Shown here: positions 32,263 to 40,835 of the stretch, in pieces
Layout of the letters: each line of letters opens with the position of its first letter
Position numbering within the stretch: position 1 is the stretch's first letter
Assembly: GCA_020441605.1 (NCBI GenBank)
Contig: JAGRLX010000017.1
Location: forward strand, 1 to 41,294
Source: Alphaproteobacteria bacterium
GTDB lineage: Bacteria; Pseudomonadota; Alphaproteobacteria; Rhizobiales; Aestuariivirgaceae
DNA length: 41,294 bases
Direction: 5' to 3'
Made by a program: the position numbers and the translations under genes
Notes under the pieces: generated by a model
Told to the model about the DNA's origin: nothing
What the model saw: only the letters and a program-made list of their open reading frames with translations
Database searches by the model: none

Positions 32263-33498
32263 ATGTTTCGGTGGTCCAGGAGCTTTCTCGGGGCAGCGGG
32301 TGGCAACGTTACAATCCTATTCGCACTTTCGGTCGTTCCCCTGCTGCTGGCGGCGGGCACGGCGATCGACTACCTCCGCTACGCCAACAGCAAGGCGAAA
32401 ATCCAGGCCGCGCTGGACGGCGCGGCACTCGCGGCGGCACTTCCGGACGACAAGACCGACGACGAGCGCAAGGCCATCGCCAAGGCCTATTTCGAATCCA
32501 ATCTGCCGAGCTTCAATGGCGATTACCCGGCCATCAACGTGGCCATCGGGGCGACATCGGTCAAGGCTACGGTCGACACGACGATGACGACCTCGTTCAT
32601 GCGGGTGGCCGGCATCAATCACATGGACATCGACGAATTCGCCGAAGTGATGCGGCCCTTCGCGGGCACCGCCGAGGTGGTGATGGTGCTGGACTATTCC
32701 GGCTCGATGAACAGTAATAAAAAGTATCAGTCGATGCGCACGGCGGCGACCACGATGATCGACGGCCTCGATGCGGCGATCGATGACGGCAAGCTGAAGA
32801 TGGGCCTCGTGCCGTTTTCGGCCATGGTCTATACCAGCATGCCGTCGGAATATGTCTCGCAATATTCGGCCACATCCACCTGGACCGGTTGCACCCAGGA
32901 CCGCATCTATCCCTACAACACGACGGTCGATACGCCGACGTCGGACCCCCAGACCAAATGGGGCTACTTCGACAACACGAGTGAGAACAAGGGTGGCTAT
33001 GGGTGCAGTGCCTATCAGACCAAGGGGCTGAAGATCGTGCCGCTGACCACGAACATGACCACGATCAAGACCAAGCTCAATGCCATGCGGCCGCTGGGCA
33101 ACACCAATATCCCGCTGGGTGCGGAATTTGGCTGGAACCTGCTCGATCCGCAGGCGCCCTTTTCGGAGGGCGCGCCCTATTCCGACAGCAAGACGCGCAA
33201 ATTCCTCATCATGCTCACCGACGGCGTGCAGACATCGAAATATTGGGGTGACACCAGCGACCGCTCGGTCGAGAACGGCAAGCAGACGCTGCTGAAACTG
33301 TGCACGTCGATGCGCGACAAGGGGGTTACGGTCTTCACCATCGCCTATGATATCAAGGACCCCGAGGTGACCGACCTGCTGTCGCAATGCGCGCCTGGGC
33401 GGTATTTCGAGCCGGACGCCGGCGTCGGCACCATCACCAGCGTGTTCAACGAAATCGCCTCGCAGATCAAGAACCAGGTGGCGCGTCTGTCCAAGTGA
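32263..33498 (+). CDS. TadE/TadG-like pilus assembly protein with VWA domain
   Basis: The 411-residue protein opens with a basic stretch, then the TadE-type signature GGNVTILFALSVVPLLLAAG and AIDYLRYANSKAKIQAALDGAALAAA, which anchors the protein in the inner membrane. A von Willebrand A domain follows (about 138-400) with an intact metal site DYSGS (Asp144, Ser146, Ser148) and FLIMLTDGVQT. TadG-like proteins help assemble Flp pili, but no other tad/cpa gene is in the window. AGAGG eleven bases upstream favours the ATG at 32263; ATGs at 32254 and 32218 are alternatives. The 200 bases upstream are AT-rich and may hold a promoter. It converges on metA with 13 bases between. Confidence 0.83.
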   Translation: MFRWSRSFLGAAGGNVTILFALSVVPLLLAAGTAIDYLRYANSKAKIQAALDGAALAAALPDDKTDDERKAIAKAYFESNLPSFNGDYPAINVAIGATSVKATVDTTMTTSFMRVAGINHMDIDEFAEVMRPFAGTAEVVMVLDYSGSMNSNKKYQSMRTAATTMIDGLDAAIDDGKLKMGLVPFSAMVYTSMPSEYVSQYSATSTWTGCTQDRIYPYNTTVDTPTSDPQTKWGYFDNTSENKGGYGCSAYQTKGLKIVPLTTNMTTIKTKLNAMRPLGNTNIPLGAEFGWNLLDPQAPFSEGAPYSDSKTRKFLIMLTDGVQTSKYWGDTSDRSVENGKQTLLKLCTSMRDKGVTVFTIAYDIKDPEVTDLLSQCAPGRYFEPDAGVGTITSVFNEIASQIKNQVARLSK

Positions 33499-33511
33499 TC
33501 CGCGGCGCCGT

Positions 33512-34429
33512 CTACCTGCCGATGTTTGCAATGTCGAAGGGGGTGGACTGGTAGACCTCGTTGATCCAGTTGCCGAAGAGCAGGTGGGCATGGCTCCGCC
33601 AGCGGTTTTCGGGGGGAAGCTGCGGGTCATCCTTGGGGAAATAATTGGCTGGAATGTGGATCGGCTTGCCCGCACCCGTATCGCGCCAGTATTCGTCGCT
33701 CAGGGATGTCGTATCGTACTCGATGTGATTGAACATGTGGAGCGTGCGATGGGCGGGATCGTTGATCAGGCAAAGACCCGCCTCATCGGATTCCATCAGC
33801 ACTTCAAGGCCGCGATCCGCCGGCAGGTCGGCGCGGTGATTTTCGGTCCAGCGCGACACCGGAATCGAAAAATCGTCGGAAAAGCCCCGCAAATACGGTG
33901 ACGCCGGATTGAGGTTGCGATGGCGGTAGACGCCGAAGGCCTTCCGGGGCAGGGCGTGCTTGGGCACCTTATGGAAATGGTAAAGCGCTGCCTGCGCCCC
34001 CCAGCAGATGTTCATCGCGGCATGAACATGGGTCTGGGTCCAGTCGAAGATGCGCCGAAGCTCGTCCCAATAGGTGACGTCCTCGAAATCCAGCAGCTCG
34101 ACCGGTGCGCCGGTGACGATGAAGCCGTCGAACCTGCGATCCTGGACGTCCTCCCAATCCTCATAGAAGGCCAGCATGTGTTCGGCCGAGGTATTGCGAG
34201 GGGTGTGGCTGGTGATCTTGACCAGCGTCAGCTCGACCTGCAGCGGTGTCGCGCCGATCAGGCGGGCGAACTGAGTCTCGGTCTTGATCTTGTTGGGCAT
34301 CAGGTTGAGCAGACCGATCTGCAGCGGGCGGATATCCTGGCGGGCGGCGGTCGCCTCGGTCATCAGCATCACGCCTTCCTGTTCAAGCGTGCGGCGGGCG
34401 GGCAGATCATTGGGGATGCGGATGGGCAT
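33512..34429 (-). CDS. metA: MetA-family homoserine O-acyltransferase, predicted acetyl-CoA specific
   Basis: The 305-residue enzyme acylates homoserine, the entry to methionine synthesis. It has the glutamine-amidotransferase-like triad of the family: Cys142 in NICWGAQAA, His235 and Glu237 in HMFNHIEYD. Residue 111, in [11 protein letters not shown], is Glu. In the Bacillus cereus MetA study, Glu111 gave acetyl-CoA use while the succinyl-CoA enzymes of E. coli type have Gly there, so this is predicted to be a homoserine O-acetyltransferase despite the traditional transsuccinylase name. It lies eight bases after the stop of the P-loop ATPase gene, leaving no space for a SAM-II riboswitch directly in front. 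Confidence 0.93.
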   Translation of the reverse strand: MPIRIPNDLPARRTLEQEGVMLMTEATAARQDIRPLQIGLLNLMPNKIKTETQFARLIGATPLQVELTLVKITSHTPRNTSAEHMLAFYEDWEDVQDRRFDGFIVTGAPVELLDFEDVTYWDELRRIFDWTQTHVHAAMNICWGAQAALYHFHKVPKHALPRKAFGVYRHRNLNPASPYLRGFSDDFSIPVSRWTENHRADLPADRGLEVLMESDEAGLCLINDPAHRTLHMFNHIEYDTTSLSDEYWRDTGAGKPIHIPANYFPKDDPQLPPENRWRSHAHLLFGNWINEVYQSTPFDIANIGR

Positions 34430-34437
34430 GTTCGTCT

Positions 34438-35298
34438 CTAGGGCTTGTCGATGGTGCGGGACAGGAGAGCAATGAAATCCTCCTCGGACTTCACGCCCGG
34501 CACCTCGTCCATGTGGACCGTGTAGCCATAGCGCCGGGCGATGGTCTCGTAGAGCGGGATGCGATGATGCAGCAGCTGCTCGAAGCCCCAGACGGCGAAG
34601 CCATCCGGATCGACGTCATCGTCCTTGGAGATGGCATTCAGGGCCTTGTATTCCTCCCACTTGGCATCGAGGAAACGCGGCTGGTAGTACATCGGCTTCG
34701 GGCTCTTGCGAAAGCGCTCCACGAGCATCTTGGTGTGGCCCGGACTGCCTTCGATGTAGAGAAGGAGGCTGTTGTCCGAGAGGCATTTCAGCACGGGATC
34801 GACTGGATCACTGAGGTTCACCACCTCGCACAGGCTGCCGCCCGAGTCGCAGACGAAATTCTCGTACTGGTAGATGTCCCGGGCCCGTCCAATGAACTCC
34901 GGCACGTCGAGCAGGGCCTGGATCTCGGCATGGCGGTGCTGGTTCTGGCGGCGCTTGTATTCGGCGAATGGCAGGCCGCCCATGTCGGGGTTGCCGGGCT
35001 TGCCGAGATAGGTGGACAGCGGGCTCAGATTCTCGAAGGTGATGTTGGAATTGATGTGGATCGAATCGGAGCGCAGCAGGTCGCGGAGGAAGGGCACCCG
35101 CATCGCCTCGCGTTTGAAATTGTCGACGATGTGTTCGCCCATGTAGCGGGTGCCTATGCGGTAGTCGACCGAATAATGGAACCAGCTCGAGTCCTGCAGC
35201 AGATGGGCCAGCGTGGTCTTGCCGACGCCCGACATGCCGAATATGGTCACGGCCTTCTGTGGCCAATCCCGGAAATCTTTGCCTGATGAGAAGCGCAT
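34438..35298 (-). CDS. P-loop ATPase/kinase-like protein upstream of metA
   Basis: The 286-residue protein has a Walker A motif GMSGVGKT at 21-28 after the strand AVTIF, and later [17 protein letters not shown] and [14 protein letters not shown] (a possible Walker B-like Asp). Several segments ([30 protein letters not shown]) look specific to an alphaproteobacterial family usually just called ATPase, whose role is unknown to me. Its stop is eight bases before metA, so the two are co-transcribed. The ATG at 35298 is chosen over an upstream one at 35334 that has no ribosome site; the promoter must lie in the 58-base gap shared with the divergent oxidoreductase gene. Confidence 0.75.
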   Translation of the reverse strand: MRFSSGKDFRDWPQKAVTIFGMSGVGKTTLAHLLQDSSWFHYSVDYRIGTRYMGEHIVDNFKREAMRVPFLRDLLRSDSIHINSNITFENLSPLSTYLGKPGNPDMGGLPFAEYKRRQNQHRHAEIQALLDVPEFIGRARDIYQYENFVCDSGGSLCEVVNLSDPVDPVLKCLSDNSLLLYIEGSPGHTKMLVERFRKSPKPMYYQPRFLDAKWEEYKALNAISKDDDVDPDGFAVWGFEQLLHHRIPLYETIARRYGYTVHMDEVPGVKSEEDFIALLSRTIDKP

Positions 35299-35356
35299 GG
35301 GCGCTCTTATGCCGAAGGCGCGGGCGTCCGGCAACTGGCTGATTGCGGGTTTTGGA

Positions 35357-36646
35357 ATGCACGATCACGATCTGGAACGGGCAACATGGTACGAGGCGAC
35401 GGCCAGCCGGGATCCGCCCAAACGCCCTGCCGGACATGTTGACGCCGATGTCTGCGTGATCGGGGGCGGGTTGGCTGGCCTGACCGCTACCCTGGAACTG
35501 GCGCGGCGGGGCGTCAGCGTCGTCCTGCTCGAAGCCAGGCGTGTGGCCTGGGGTGCCTCGGGGCGGAACGGCGGTTTCGTGTCCAACGGCTATGCCCAGT
35601 CGATGGACAAGGTCAAAGCGCGGGTTGGGCTGGAGGCGGCGCGGGCCCTCCATCGCCTCTCCTGTTTTGGCACGGAATTCGTGCGCCGGGAAATTGCCGA
35701 GGGTGATTCCTCGATCAAGATGAGCGATGGCAAGGTCGGCTGCGTCCGTTATGACAACGAAGCCGCCAAGAAATCAGATATCGCTGCGGGCGCCCGCGAT
35801 TTCGGCGAGCAGCTGGAGTTCTGGCCGACAGCCAAGACGCGAAGCGTGGTCAACAGCCAACGGTTCTTCCAGTCGGCGGTGGATTGGCACGCGTTCCAGG
35901 TGCATCCGTTGCGTTATGGCCTGTTGATCGCGCGCCGGGCCGTGGCGGCGGGGGCGCGGATATTCGAGGAGGCGCCGGCGCTGTCGGTCAAGCGGGACCG
36001 GACCGGCTATGTCGTAAGGACGGCGGCCGGCAACGTGGCTGCACGCGACGTCATCTATTGTGTCTCCGCGCTTGACCGGAAGCTGCACCATGCCACGGGT
36101 CGGGCCATTCTCCCGGTGGCCACCTATATCGCGGTGACCGAACCCTTGCACCAGGATATCATCCGTACACGGATGGGTGTTTCCGACTCCCGCCAGGCCA
36201 ACAATTACTTCCGGCTCGTCGACGAGGACCGGCTGCTGTGGGGCGGGGCGATCACGACCCGCATTTCGGAACCTGCACGGCTGGCCGAACGGATGAAGGC
36301 CGACATGCTGTCGGTGTTTCCGCCGCTCGGCGATCCGCGGATCGATTATGCCTGGGCTGGCCTGATGGGCTATGCCCGCCATTTCATGCCGCTGATCGGC
36401 ACCGACGGACAGGGGCAGTGGTGGGCCACGGCCTTCGGCGGCCACGGTATCAACACCACCGCCATGGGCGGCATCCTGCTGGCCAGGGCAATTGCCGCCA
36501 AGGACGACGAATACCGGCGATTCCTGCCTTTCACACCGGACTGGGCGGGTGGCCCCTTCGGCCGCGTGGCCGTGCAACTCGGATACTGGGGCATGCAAAT
36601 CCGCGACCGGATCGACGAAGCCAGATCCGGCGCAAGGGGGAGCTGA
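35357..36646 (+). CDS. FAD-dependent oxidoreductase, amino-acid or amine oxidase type (first of two)
   Basis: The 429-residue protein is a DAO-family flavoenzyme: FAD-binding GGGLAG at 36-41 within DVCVIGGGLAGLTATLEL, the acidic end of beta 2 in VVLLEARRVAWGASGRNGG (the ASGRN loop lies over the flavin), and the C-terminal GHGINTTAMGG that closes the FAD site. The best general match is the PuuB/OrdL-type group oxidising amines such as gamma-glutamylputrescine or related amino acids. The ATG at 35357 fits the family start. The next gene, one base after its stop, is a paralogue. A second promoter must drive them away from the ATPase-metA pair. Confidence 0.87.
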   Translation: MHDHDLERATWYEATASRDPPKRPAGHVDADVCVIGGGLAGLTATLELARRGVSVVLLEARRVAWGASGRNGGFVSNGYAQSMDKVKARVGLEAARALHRLSCFGTEFVRREIAEGDSSIKMSDGKVGCVRYDNEAAKKSDIAAGARDFGEQLEFWPTAKTRSVVNSQRFFQSAVDWHAFQVHPLRYGLLIARRAVAAGARIFEEAPALSVKRDRTGYVVRTAAGNVAARDVIYCVSALDRKLHHATGRAILPVATYIAVTEPLHQDIIRTRMGVSDSRQANNYFRLVDEDRLLWGGAITTRISEPARLAERMKADMLSVFPPLGDPRIDYAWAGLMGYARHFMPLIGTDGQGQWWATAFGGHGINTTAMGGILLARAIAAKDDEYRRFLPFTPDWAGGPFGRVAVQLGYWGMQIRDRIDEARSGARGS

Positions 36647-36647
36647 C

Positions 36648-37943
36648 ATGGCCTATGGCAGTATGGCGCTCAGCGCAAAGGCCTCCTTCGATCCCTACTG
36701 GTGGAAAGCCGCGCCACTGGCCGATGCGGCAGTGCTGGCCCCGCCACGGTCCACCGATGTCGCCATTGTCGGCTCAGGCATTACGGGGTTGGTGGCTGCC
36801 CTTCATCTCGCCCGTGGCGGACGGCAGGTCACGATCTTCGAGGCCAGGGAACCGGGCCATGGCGCCTCTACCCGCAATGCCGGCTATGTCGGCCGCACGC
36901 TCAAGCACTCGTTCGGCGAGATCATGGCTGTGGAAGGCCTCGACCGGGCAAAGCGCGTCTACGGCGAGCTTATGGAGGCGTTCCTCGCGGTGAAGGAAAC
37001 GGTCGCACAGGAAGAGATCGCCTGCCACTATAGGCAGCAGGGCCGCCTGCTGCTGGCCACCTCGTCCGCGATGTATGACGCCATGGCGCGCGAATTCGAC
37101 TTGCGCGCGAAGCACCTGGCCGAACCTTTCGCCACGGTGGACCGCAGCGCCCAGCGGGCCGAGATCGCCACCGACCATTACTTCGGCGGCGTGAAGATCG
37201 AAGACCATGCCGGGCTTCATCCCGGCCTCTATCACAAGGGGTTGCTCGATGCGGCGCGGGCGGCGGGCGTGGCCATCTGTGCTTCAACGCCGGTGTTCGG
37301 ATTCCGCAAGGAGCCGCAGGGCTTCACGGTGTTGGTGAAAGGCGCCAAGGTTCAGGCGCGTGACCTGATCTTCGCCACCAATGGCTATGGCGGCAAGGAA
37401 TGGCCATGGCTGCAACGGCGCCTCATGCCGTTCCATGCGTATCAGACCGTGTCGGCGCCGCTCGGCGCTGAGCGTGTTGCCGCACTGCTGCCGGGCGACC
37501 GGACCTTCATCGACTGGAACTTCAACGTCGACTGGATGCGCCGGGCGCCCGGCGATCCCACGCGGCTCATTTTCGGCGGGCTTACCGGCGAGATCGATGC
37601 CGATCTGCGCATCAAGGCGGAGCAATTGCATGCGCGGCTGCTGCGTGTCTTCCCCGACCTCAAGGATTTGCGGTTCGATCACGTGTGGACAGGCAAATGC
37701 GGGGGAACCTTCGACATCAATCCACGGATCGGTATCGAGGACGGCGTCCATTATGCCGGCGGCTATTGCTTCGCCGGCGTACCCATGGGCACGCTGTTCG
37801 GACAGAAGCTGGCGAAGCGGATCCTGGGTCAGAAGGGTGGCGAGAGCGTCTTCGACCGACAGATGGACAGCAGGTTCTTCTACCGCGGCAATGCCTGGTT
37901 CGTGCCCCATGCGATCCGCTGGATGAGCCGGCTCGACCGTTGA
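36648..37943 (+). CDS. FAD-dependent oxidoreductase, amino-acid or amine oxidase type (second of two)
   Basis: The 431-residue DAO-family protein has GSGITG at 42-47 in DVAIVGSGITGLVAAL, the flavin-proximal GASTRNAGYVG, and a C-terminal GYCFAGVPMGTLFGQKLA. It is clearly related to the preceding gene but different along its whole length, so the two are old paralogues rather than a recent duplication. GGGGAG precedes its ATG and only one base separates it from the previous stop, so both are made together, either as two enzymes of one pathway or as a hetero-oligomer. The substrate is unknown. Confidence 0.87.
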   Translation: MAYGSMALSAKASFDPYWWKAAPLADAAVLAPPRSTDVAIVGSGITGLVAALHLARGGRQVTIFEAREPGHGASTRNAGYVGRTLKHSFGEIMAVEGLDRAKRVYGELMEAFLAVKETVAQEEIACHYRQQGRLLLATSSAMYDAMAREFDLRAKHLAEPFATVDRSAQRAEIATDHYFGGVKIEDHAGLHPGLYHKGLLDAARAAGVAICASTPVFGFRKEPQGFTVLVKGAKVQARDLIFATNGYGGKEWPWLQRRLMPFHAYQTVSAPLGAERVAALLPGDRTFIDWNFNVDWMRRAPGDPTRLIFGGLTGEIDADLRIKAEQLHARLLRVFPDLKDLRFDHVWTGKCGGTFDINPRIGIEDGVHYAGGYCFAGVPMGTLFGQKLAKRILGQKGGESVFDRQMDSRFFYRGNAWFVPHAIRWMSRLDR

Positions 37944-38097
37944 GCCCCGGCGCTGACATTCCGGAAACTGATCTTTTAGGTGAGTTGTTCGACTGGCGGG
38001 TCCATGCAAATCTGTGTTCCGCTCCAGTTGCCTCGTCAGGCACCGCCTGCACCATGGCAGAAAGGGCAACGCCACAATCGCGAGGACGGAACAACCG

Positions 38098-38619
38098 ATG
38101 AAACGAACACTCTTGTCATTGCTGGCCGCTGCCGGCATCACCGCAACGGCATCCGGCGCCCTGGCCGCGCCGGTGAAGTTTTCCGGCACGATGATCGTCG
38201 AGCAGACGACTTCTGCCTGCGGCATTCTTCCCTACATCGAACAAGGCACCCTGTTCCACGTATCGGTACGGCCGGCCAACCTCGGAACCAACGGTCCTTC
38301 CACAGGCGTGGTTCTGACCAGCGGCTTCAAGGTCACGTTCGAAGATGTCATCATCTCAAGCTTCAAGCTTGCAACCGGCTATCTCGACTCGACGTTCAAG
38401 AGCATGACCGCAACCCATGCGCATATCGTCGAGGACCTGACACTCACCATCGAACATGAGTTCCTGGCACGCATGCGCCTGGTATCGCAACGGCCCGCGA
38501 CGCTGACCGACACCACGCCCTTCGTGACCATGCGGCTTCAGATCCAGAAATTCGCCAATGTACCGTCTTGCACGGTGACTGCATGGGTGGCCGCCGCGCT
38601 GGATAAGCCGGTGCCCTAG
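38098..38619 (+). CDS. Secreted protein of unknown function
   Basis: The 173-residue protein has a clear Sec signal peptide (MKRTLLSLLAAAGITATASGALA, cut probably after residue 23). The mature part is about 150 residues, rich in Thr, Val and Phe and predicted to be mainly beta, with just two cysteines, one near each end (in TSACG and PSCTV), which could form a closing disulfide. GAGGA lies eleven bases before the ATG. I recognise no family. The 154 bases before it show nothing definite. Confidence 0.7.
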   Translation: MKRTLLSLLAAAGITATASGALAAPVKFSGTMIVEQTTSACGILPYIEQGTLFHVSVRPANLGTNGPSTGVVLTSGFKVTFEDVIISSFKLATGYLDSTFKSMTATHAHIVEDLTLTIEHEFLARMRLVSQRPATLTDTTPFVTMRLQIQKFANVPSCTVTAWVAAALDKPVP

Positions 38620-38674
38620 CGCGAGCCAGGCACCAGGTGGCCCAGTTTGCGCCGCCGGCCGCCTGTTTGAAAAC

Positions 38675-39343
38675 CTACACTGTCTTGATCTTCTCCTTGC
38701 GCAGCGGGCAGGCGAGATAGACGCCGAATTCCCGGCCGATATCGGCGCTGACCCGGGCGTGGACTCGACCCTGGCGGTCGAGGAAGCGCTGGCTGTCTTC
38801 GACCGGAAAGATGCCTTCGTGCCAAATGCCGGGATGGATGTAGAGGCCCTTCGATCCGTCACACCAGAAGGCCACGACCTTTTCCGGCGTGAGATTGTCG
38901 CCAGGCAGTGCCGCCGGAATGATGAAGGGCCGGTTGTCGAGCGGGAAGAACATCTGGCCGCCGTCCGGGTGGTAATTCATGTGCCAGAGCAGCACCTGGT
39001 CGCGTGGTGCGGTCTGCTTTTCGGCGGAAGCCTTCTGCGGGTCGGTTGACCAGCCGAGCACATAGTGGCCCTTCACCGCCTCATTGCGGCCATAGAGCAC
39101 ATCGCCCATCCATTCGCCTGAAAATGTTCCCTCGACGAAACCGCCTTCGTCGCCGGTGCCTTCATCGATCGGCCGCCATCCCTGCTGAGGCCAGCGCACG
39201 ATCTCGATGTTGAAGCCGGCGGGGTCGTCCACCAGACAGCCATAGGCCTTGACGCTTTCCGGCGTGGCGCGGATCAGCGGCACCTCATGCCAGGGCAATG
39301 ACGGCTTGGTGCTGGCTTCAAAGATATACTCCGGCGCGTTCAT
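38675..39343 (-). CDS. AllA-family protein (ureidoglycolate lyase-like cupin)
   Basis: The 222-residue protein matches the AllA/ureidoglycolate lyase family: VKAYGCLVD near the start, a middle strand region with MFFPLDNRPFIIPAALPGDN, and GLYIHPGIWHEGIF, corresponding to the family's metal/substrate His residues (His-x4-Trp-His). It is about 60 residues longer than E. coli AllA, with an insert around GGFVEGTFSGEWMGDVLYGRNE. In E. coli the enzyme splits ureidoglycolate to glyoxylate and urea in purine use. No other allantoin genes lie near, and the longer form may act on another ureido compound. A perfect GGAGG precedes the ATG at 39343. Confidence 0.78.
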   Translation of the reverse strand: MNAPEYIFEASTKPSLPWHEVPLIRATPESVKAYGCLVDDPAGFNIEIVRWPQQGWRPIDEGTGDEGGFVEGTFSGEWMGDVLYGRNEAVKGHYVLGWSTDPQKASAEKQTAPRDQVLLWHMNYHPDGGQMFFPLDNRPFIIPAALPGDNLTPEKVVAFWCDGSKGLYIHPGIWHEGIFPVEDSQRFLDRQGRVHARVSADIGREFGVYLACPLRKEKIKTV

Positions 39344-39377
39344 GAATCCTCCAGTGAGGCGTAAGATCGGCTGCATC

Positions 39378-39402
39378 TTTCCGCAAAACGGGACTGCGGA
39401 AA
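39378..39402 (-). terminator. Weak hairpin between the ankyrin and AllA-like genes
   Basis: TTTCCGC at 39378-39384 and GCGGAAA at 39396-39402 form a 7-base stem with an 11-base loop, just after the stop of the ankyrin gene on the minus strand. There is no T-run, so this may be a weak terminator, an attenuator or chance. Confidence 0.3.
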
Positions 39403-39406
39403 AGAG

Positions 39407-40087
39407 CTATCTGGCGCCGGCCTGCTCAAGCATGGCTGCCATGGCAGTGAAGCCGCGCTGCCGCGCATGGGCGAGCGGCGAGACACCTTCGGCATCGGAA
39501 AGGTTGACATCGGCCCCGGCGGCGATGAGCTGGCGCAGGATGTCCTGATGCACCGGGCCGCCATCCGAGAGGATGATGGTTTCGAGAAGCGCCGTCCAGC
39601 CGAGGCGGTTGACATGGTCGACTTCGATTGCCGTCTTGAGCAATTCACGCACCGTTTCGGGATGGCCATGGTGGGAGGCGGGGATGAGCGCTGTGCCGCC
39701 GTAGCGATTGGTGTCCTGCAAGTTGGCCGTGCCGGTGGCAAGGATCAGCTGCAGGATTTCAAGACGGCCTTCGGCGCCTGCATAAAGAAAGGGCGTGTCG
39801 GCGATGCCGTCCTTGGCATTCACGTCGGCACCAGCGGCAATGAGCAGGCGGGCGGCCTCCACGGCATTGGTGTGGGTGGCAGCAAGCAGCGCTGTGCGGC
39901 CATGCGCGTCGCGCGATTCGAGGTCATGACCTGCGTCAATCAGCCTGACGAGCGCGGTGGCATCGTTGGCCCTGGCCGATTCATGCAGCTCCATCGTCGC
40001 CTCGTTTTCTGCGCGTGCTGCCCCAACCTTCGCGAGCGCAGCCATCAGGATGGTGCGGCGCGTCATCGAATGCGTCGTTTTCATCAT
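39407..40087 (-). CDS. Ankyrin-repeat protein, probably exported
   Basis: The 226-residue protein has a basic N-terminus followed by a hydrophobic stretch ending in GAARAENEA, which looks like a Sec signal peptide (Met-Thr-Arg-Arg-Thr just before may hint at Tat). Five or so ankyrin repeats follow, with the hallmark GRTALLAATHTNAVEAARLLIAAGADVNAKD (in two pieces), GGTALIPASHHGHPETVRELL and GVSPLAHARQRG. Ankyrin repeats bind proteins; periplasmic ones in proteobacteria sit near catalases and redox proteins. Starts at 40087, 40084 or 40066 are all possible; none has a good ribosome site. A FixK/Fnr-type box lies in the shared upstream region. Confidence 0.78.
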   Translation of the reverse strand: MMKTTHSMTRRTILMAALAKVGAARAENEATMELHESARANDATALVRLIDAGHDLESRDAHGRTALLAATHTNAVEAARLLIAAGADVNAKDGIADTPFLYAGAEGRLEILQLILATGTANLQDTNRYGGTALIPASHHGHPETVRELLKTAIEVDHVNRLGWTALLETIILSDGGPVHQDILRQLIAAGADVNLSDAEGVSPLAHARQRGFTAMAAMLEQAGAR

Positions 40088-40176
40088 GTTTGTCAGCAAA
40101 CATAGCACGGCGAACCCGGGAGCGAGAATGCCGCAGCGGCACTGGCCGTTCGGGCGGTGAGGCGCGGCGGAACTCG

Positions 40177-40190
40177 TTGACTTGGGTCAA
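40177..40190. promoter_or_regulatory. FixK/Fnr-type binding box
   Basis: TTGACTTGGGTCAA is a perfect TTGAC-N4-GTCAA dyad, matching the alphaproteobacterial FixK/FnrL consensus TTGA(T/C)-N4-(A/G)TCAA. It lies 53 bases before the start of the secreted-protein gene and about 90 bases from the divergent ankyrin gene, so it could control either or both in response to low oxygen. A following GATCAAGG adds a partial half-site. Binding is inferred. Confidence 0.6.
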
Positions 40191-40242
40191 GATCAAGGGT
40201 CACAGTTCTGGTAGCAAGAGCTATCTCATGTGGAGAAGCACG

Positions 40243-40794
40243 ATGCACAGATACCTCACCATAGCTGCAGTGGCATTGCCGATCGCTCTGGCCGCAGAGG
40301 CTTCGGCGGCGGATCCGCATTTGTCGGGCGCCTATCTCTTTCAACTGACGGGATTGTGTCAGGCTACATTTACATACAACGCGACAGGCCATCTGAATGC
40401 CTTGCGGGGCGGCGGCATGACGCAAACGGTTGGTACGCTGACCTTCACGCCGTCGGTTCCCTATGGGGCCAGTGGCCGCGTTGTCGCGAAATATACCATC
40501 GTCGACGGTGCTGCCGTGCGGGTCGTTCAGGACTCCGACTTCATATCGCCGCCGGGTGTGCGCATGACACAGCAGATCATTACATTGTCTGGAGGCTATT
40601 CGGTCACGGCCGCGGGACTGACGCTCAGGCTGGCTGGCCTTCCAAAGCAGGTATTCCGCGCCTATTACGGTGCCGCTGACGCGAATGGCCGGCGCGCCCA
40701 GGCGAATTTTGTCCGCCTCATTCAAGGTACGCCGGACGGCCAGGTTACGGTCGAAGAGGATTGCTCCGAGGGCGGAACATTGGACGCGTTGTGA
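40243..40794 (+). CDS. Secreted protein of unknown function behind a FixK/Fnr-type box
   Basis: The 183-residue protein has a Sec signal peptide ending in AAEASA (cut near residue 22-24). The mature part opens with HLSGAYLFQLTGLCQATFTYN and runs as an apparent beta-rich domain with two cysteines, one near each end (in GLCQA and EDCSE), like the other unknown secreted protein at 38098. I chose the ATG at 40243 because GGAG lies seven bases before it; the ATG at 40228 overlaps that site. I recognise no family. The dyad at 40177-40190 suggests oxygen-linked control. Confidence 0.7.
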   Translation: MHRYLTIAAVALPIALAAEASAADPHLSGAYLFQLTGLCQATFTYNATGHLNALRGGGMTQTVGTLTFTPSVPYGASGRVVAKYTIVDGAAVRVVQDSDFISPPGVRMTQQIITLSGGYSVTAAGLTLRLAGLPKQVFRAYYGAADANGRRAQANFVRLIQGTPDGQVTVEEDCSEGGTLDAL

Positions 40795-40835
40795 GGGCGC
40801 CATCCAATCTCTCTTGGGTGGTCGACCCGTCAGGA

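Noticed and set aside
34430..35356. SAM-II riboswitch before metA
   Set aside because: Only eight bases separate metA from the ATPase gene and only 58 lie before the latter. There is no room, and no matching structure was seen.
35357..37943. One oxidase gene split by a frameshift
   Set aside because: Each half has its own start, its own nucleotide-binding glycine motif and a full family length.
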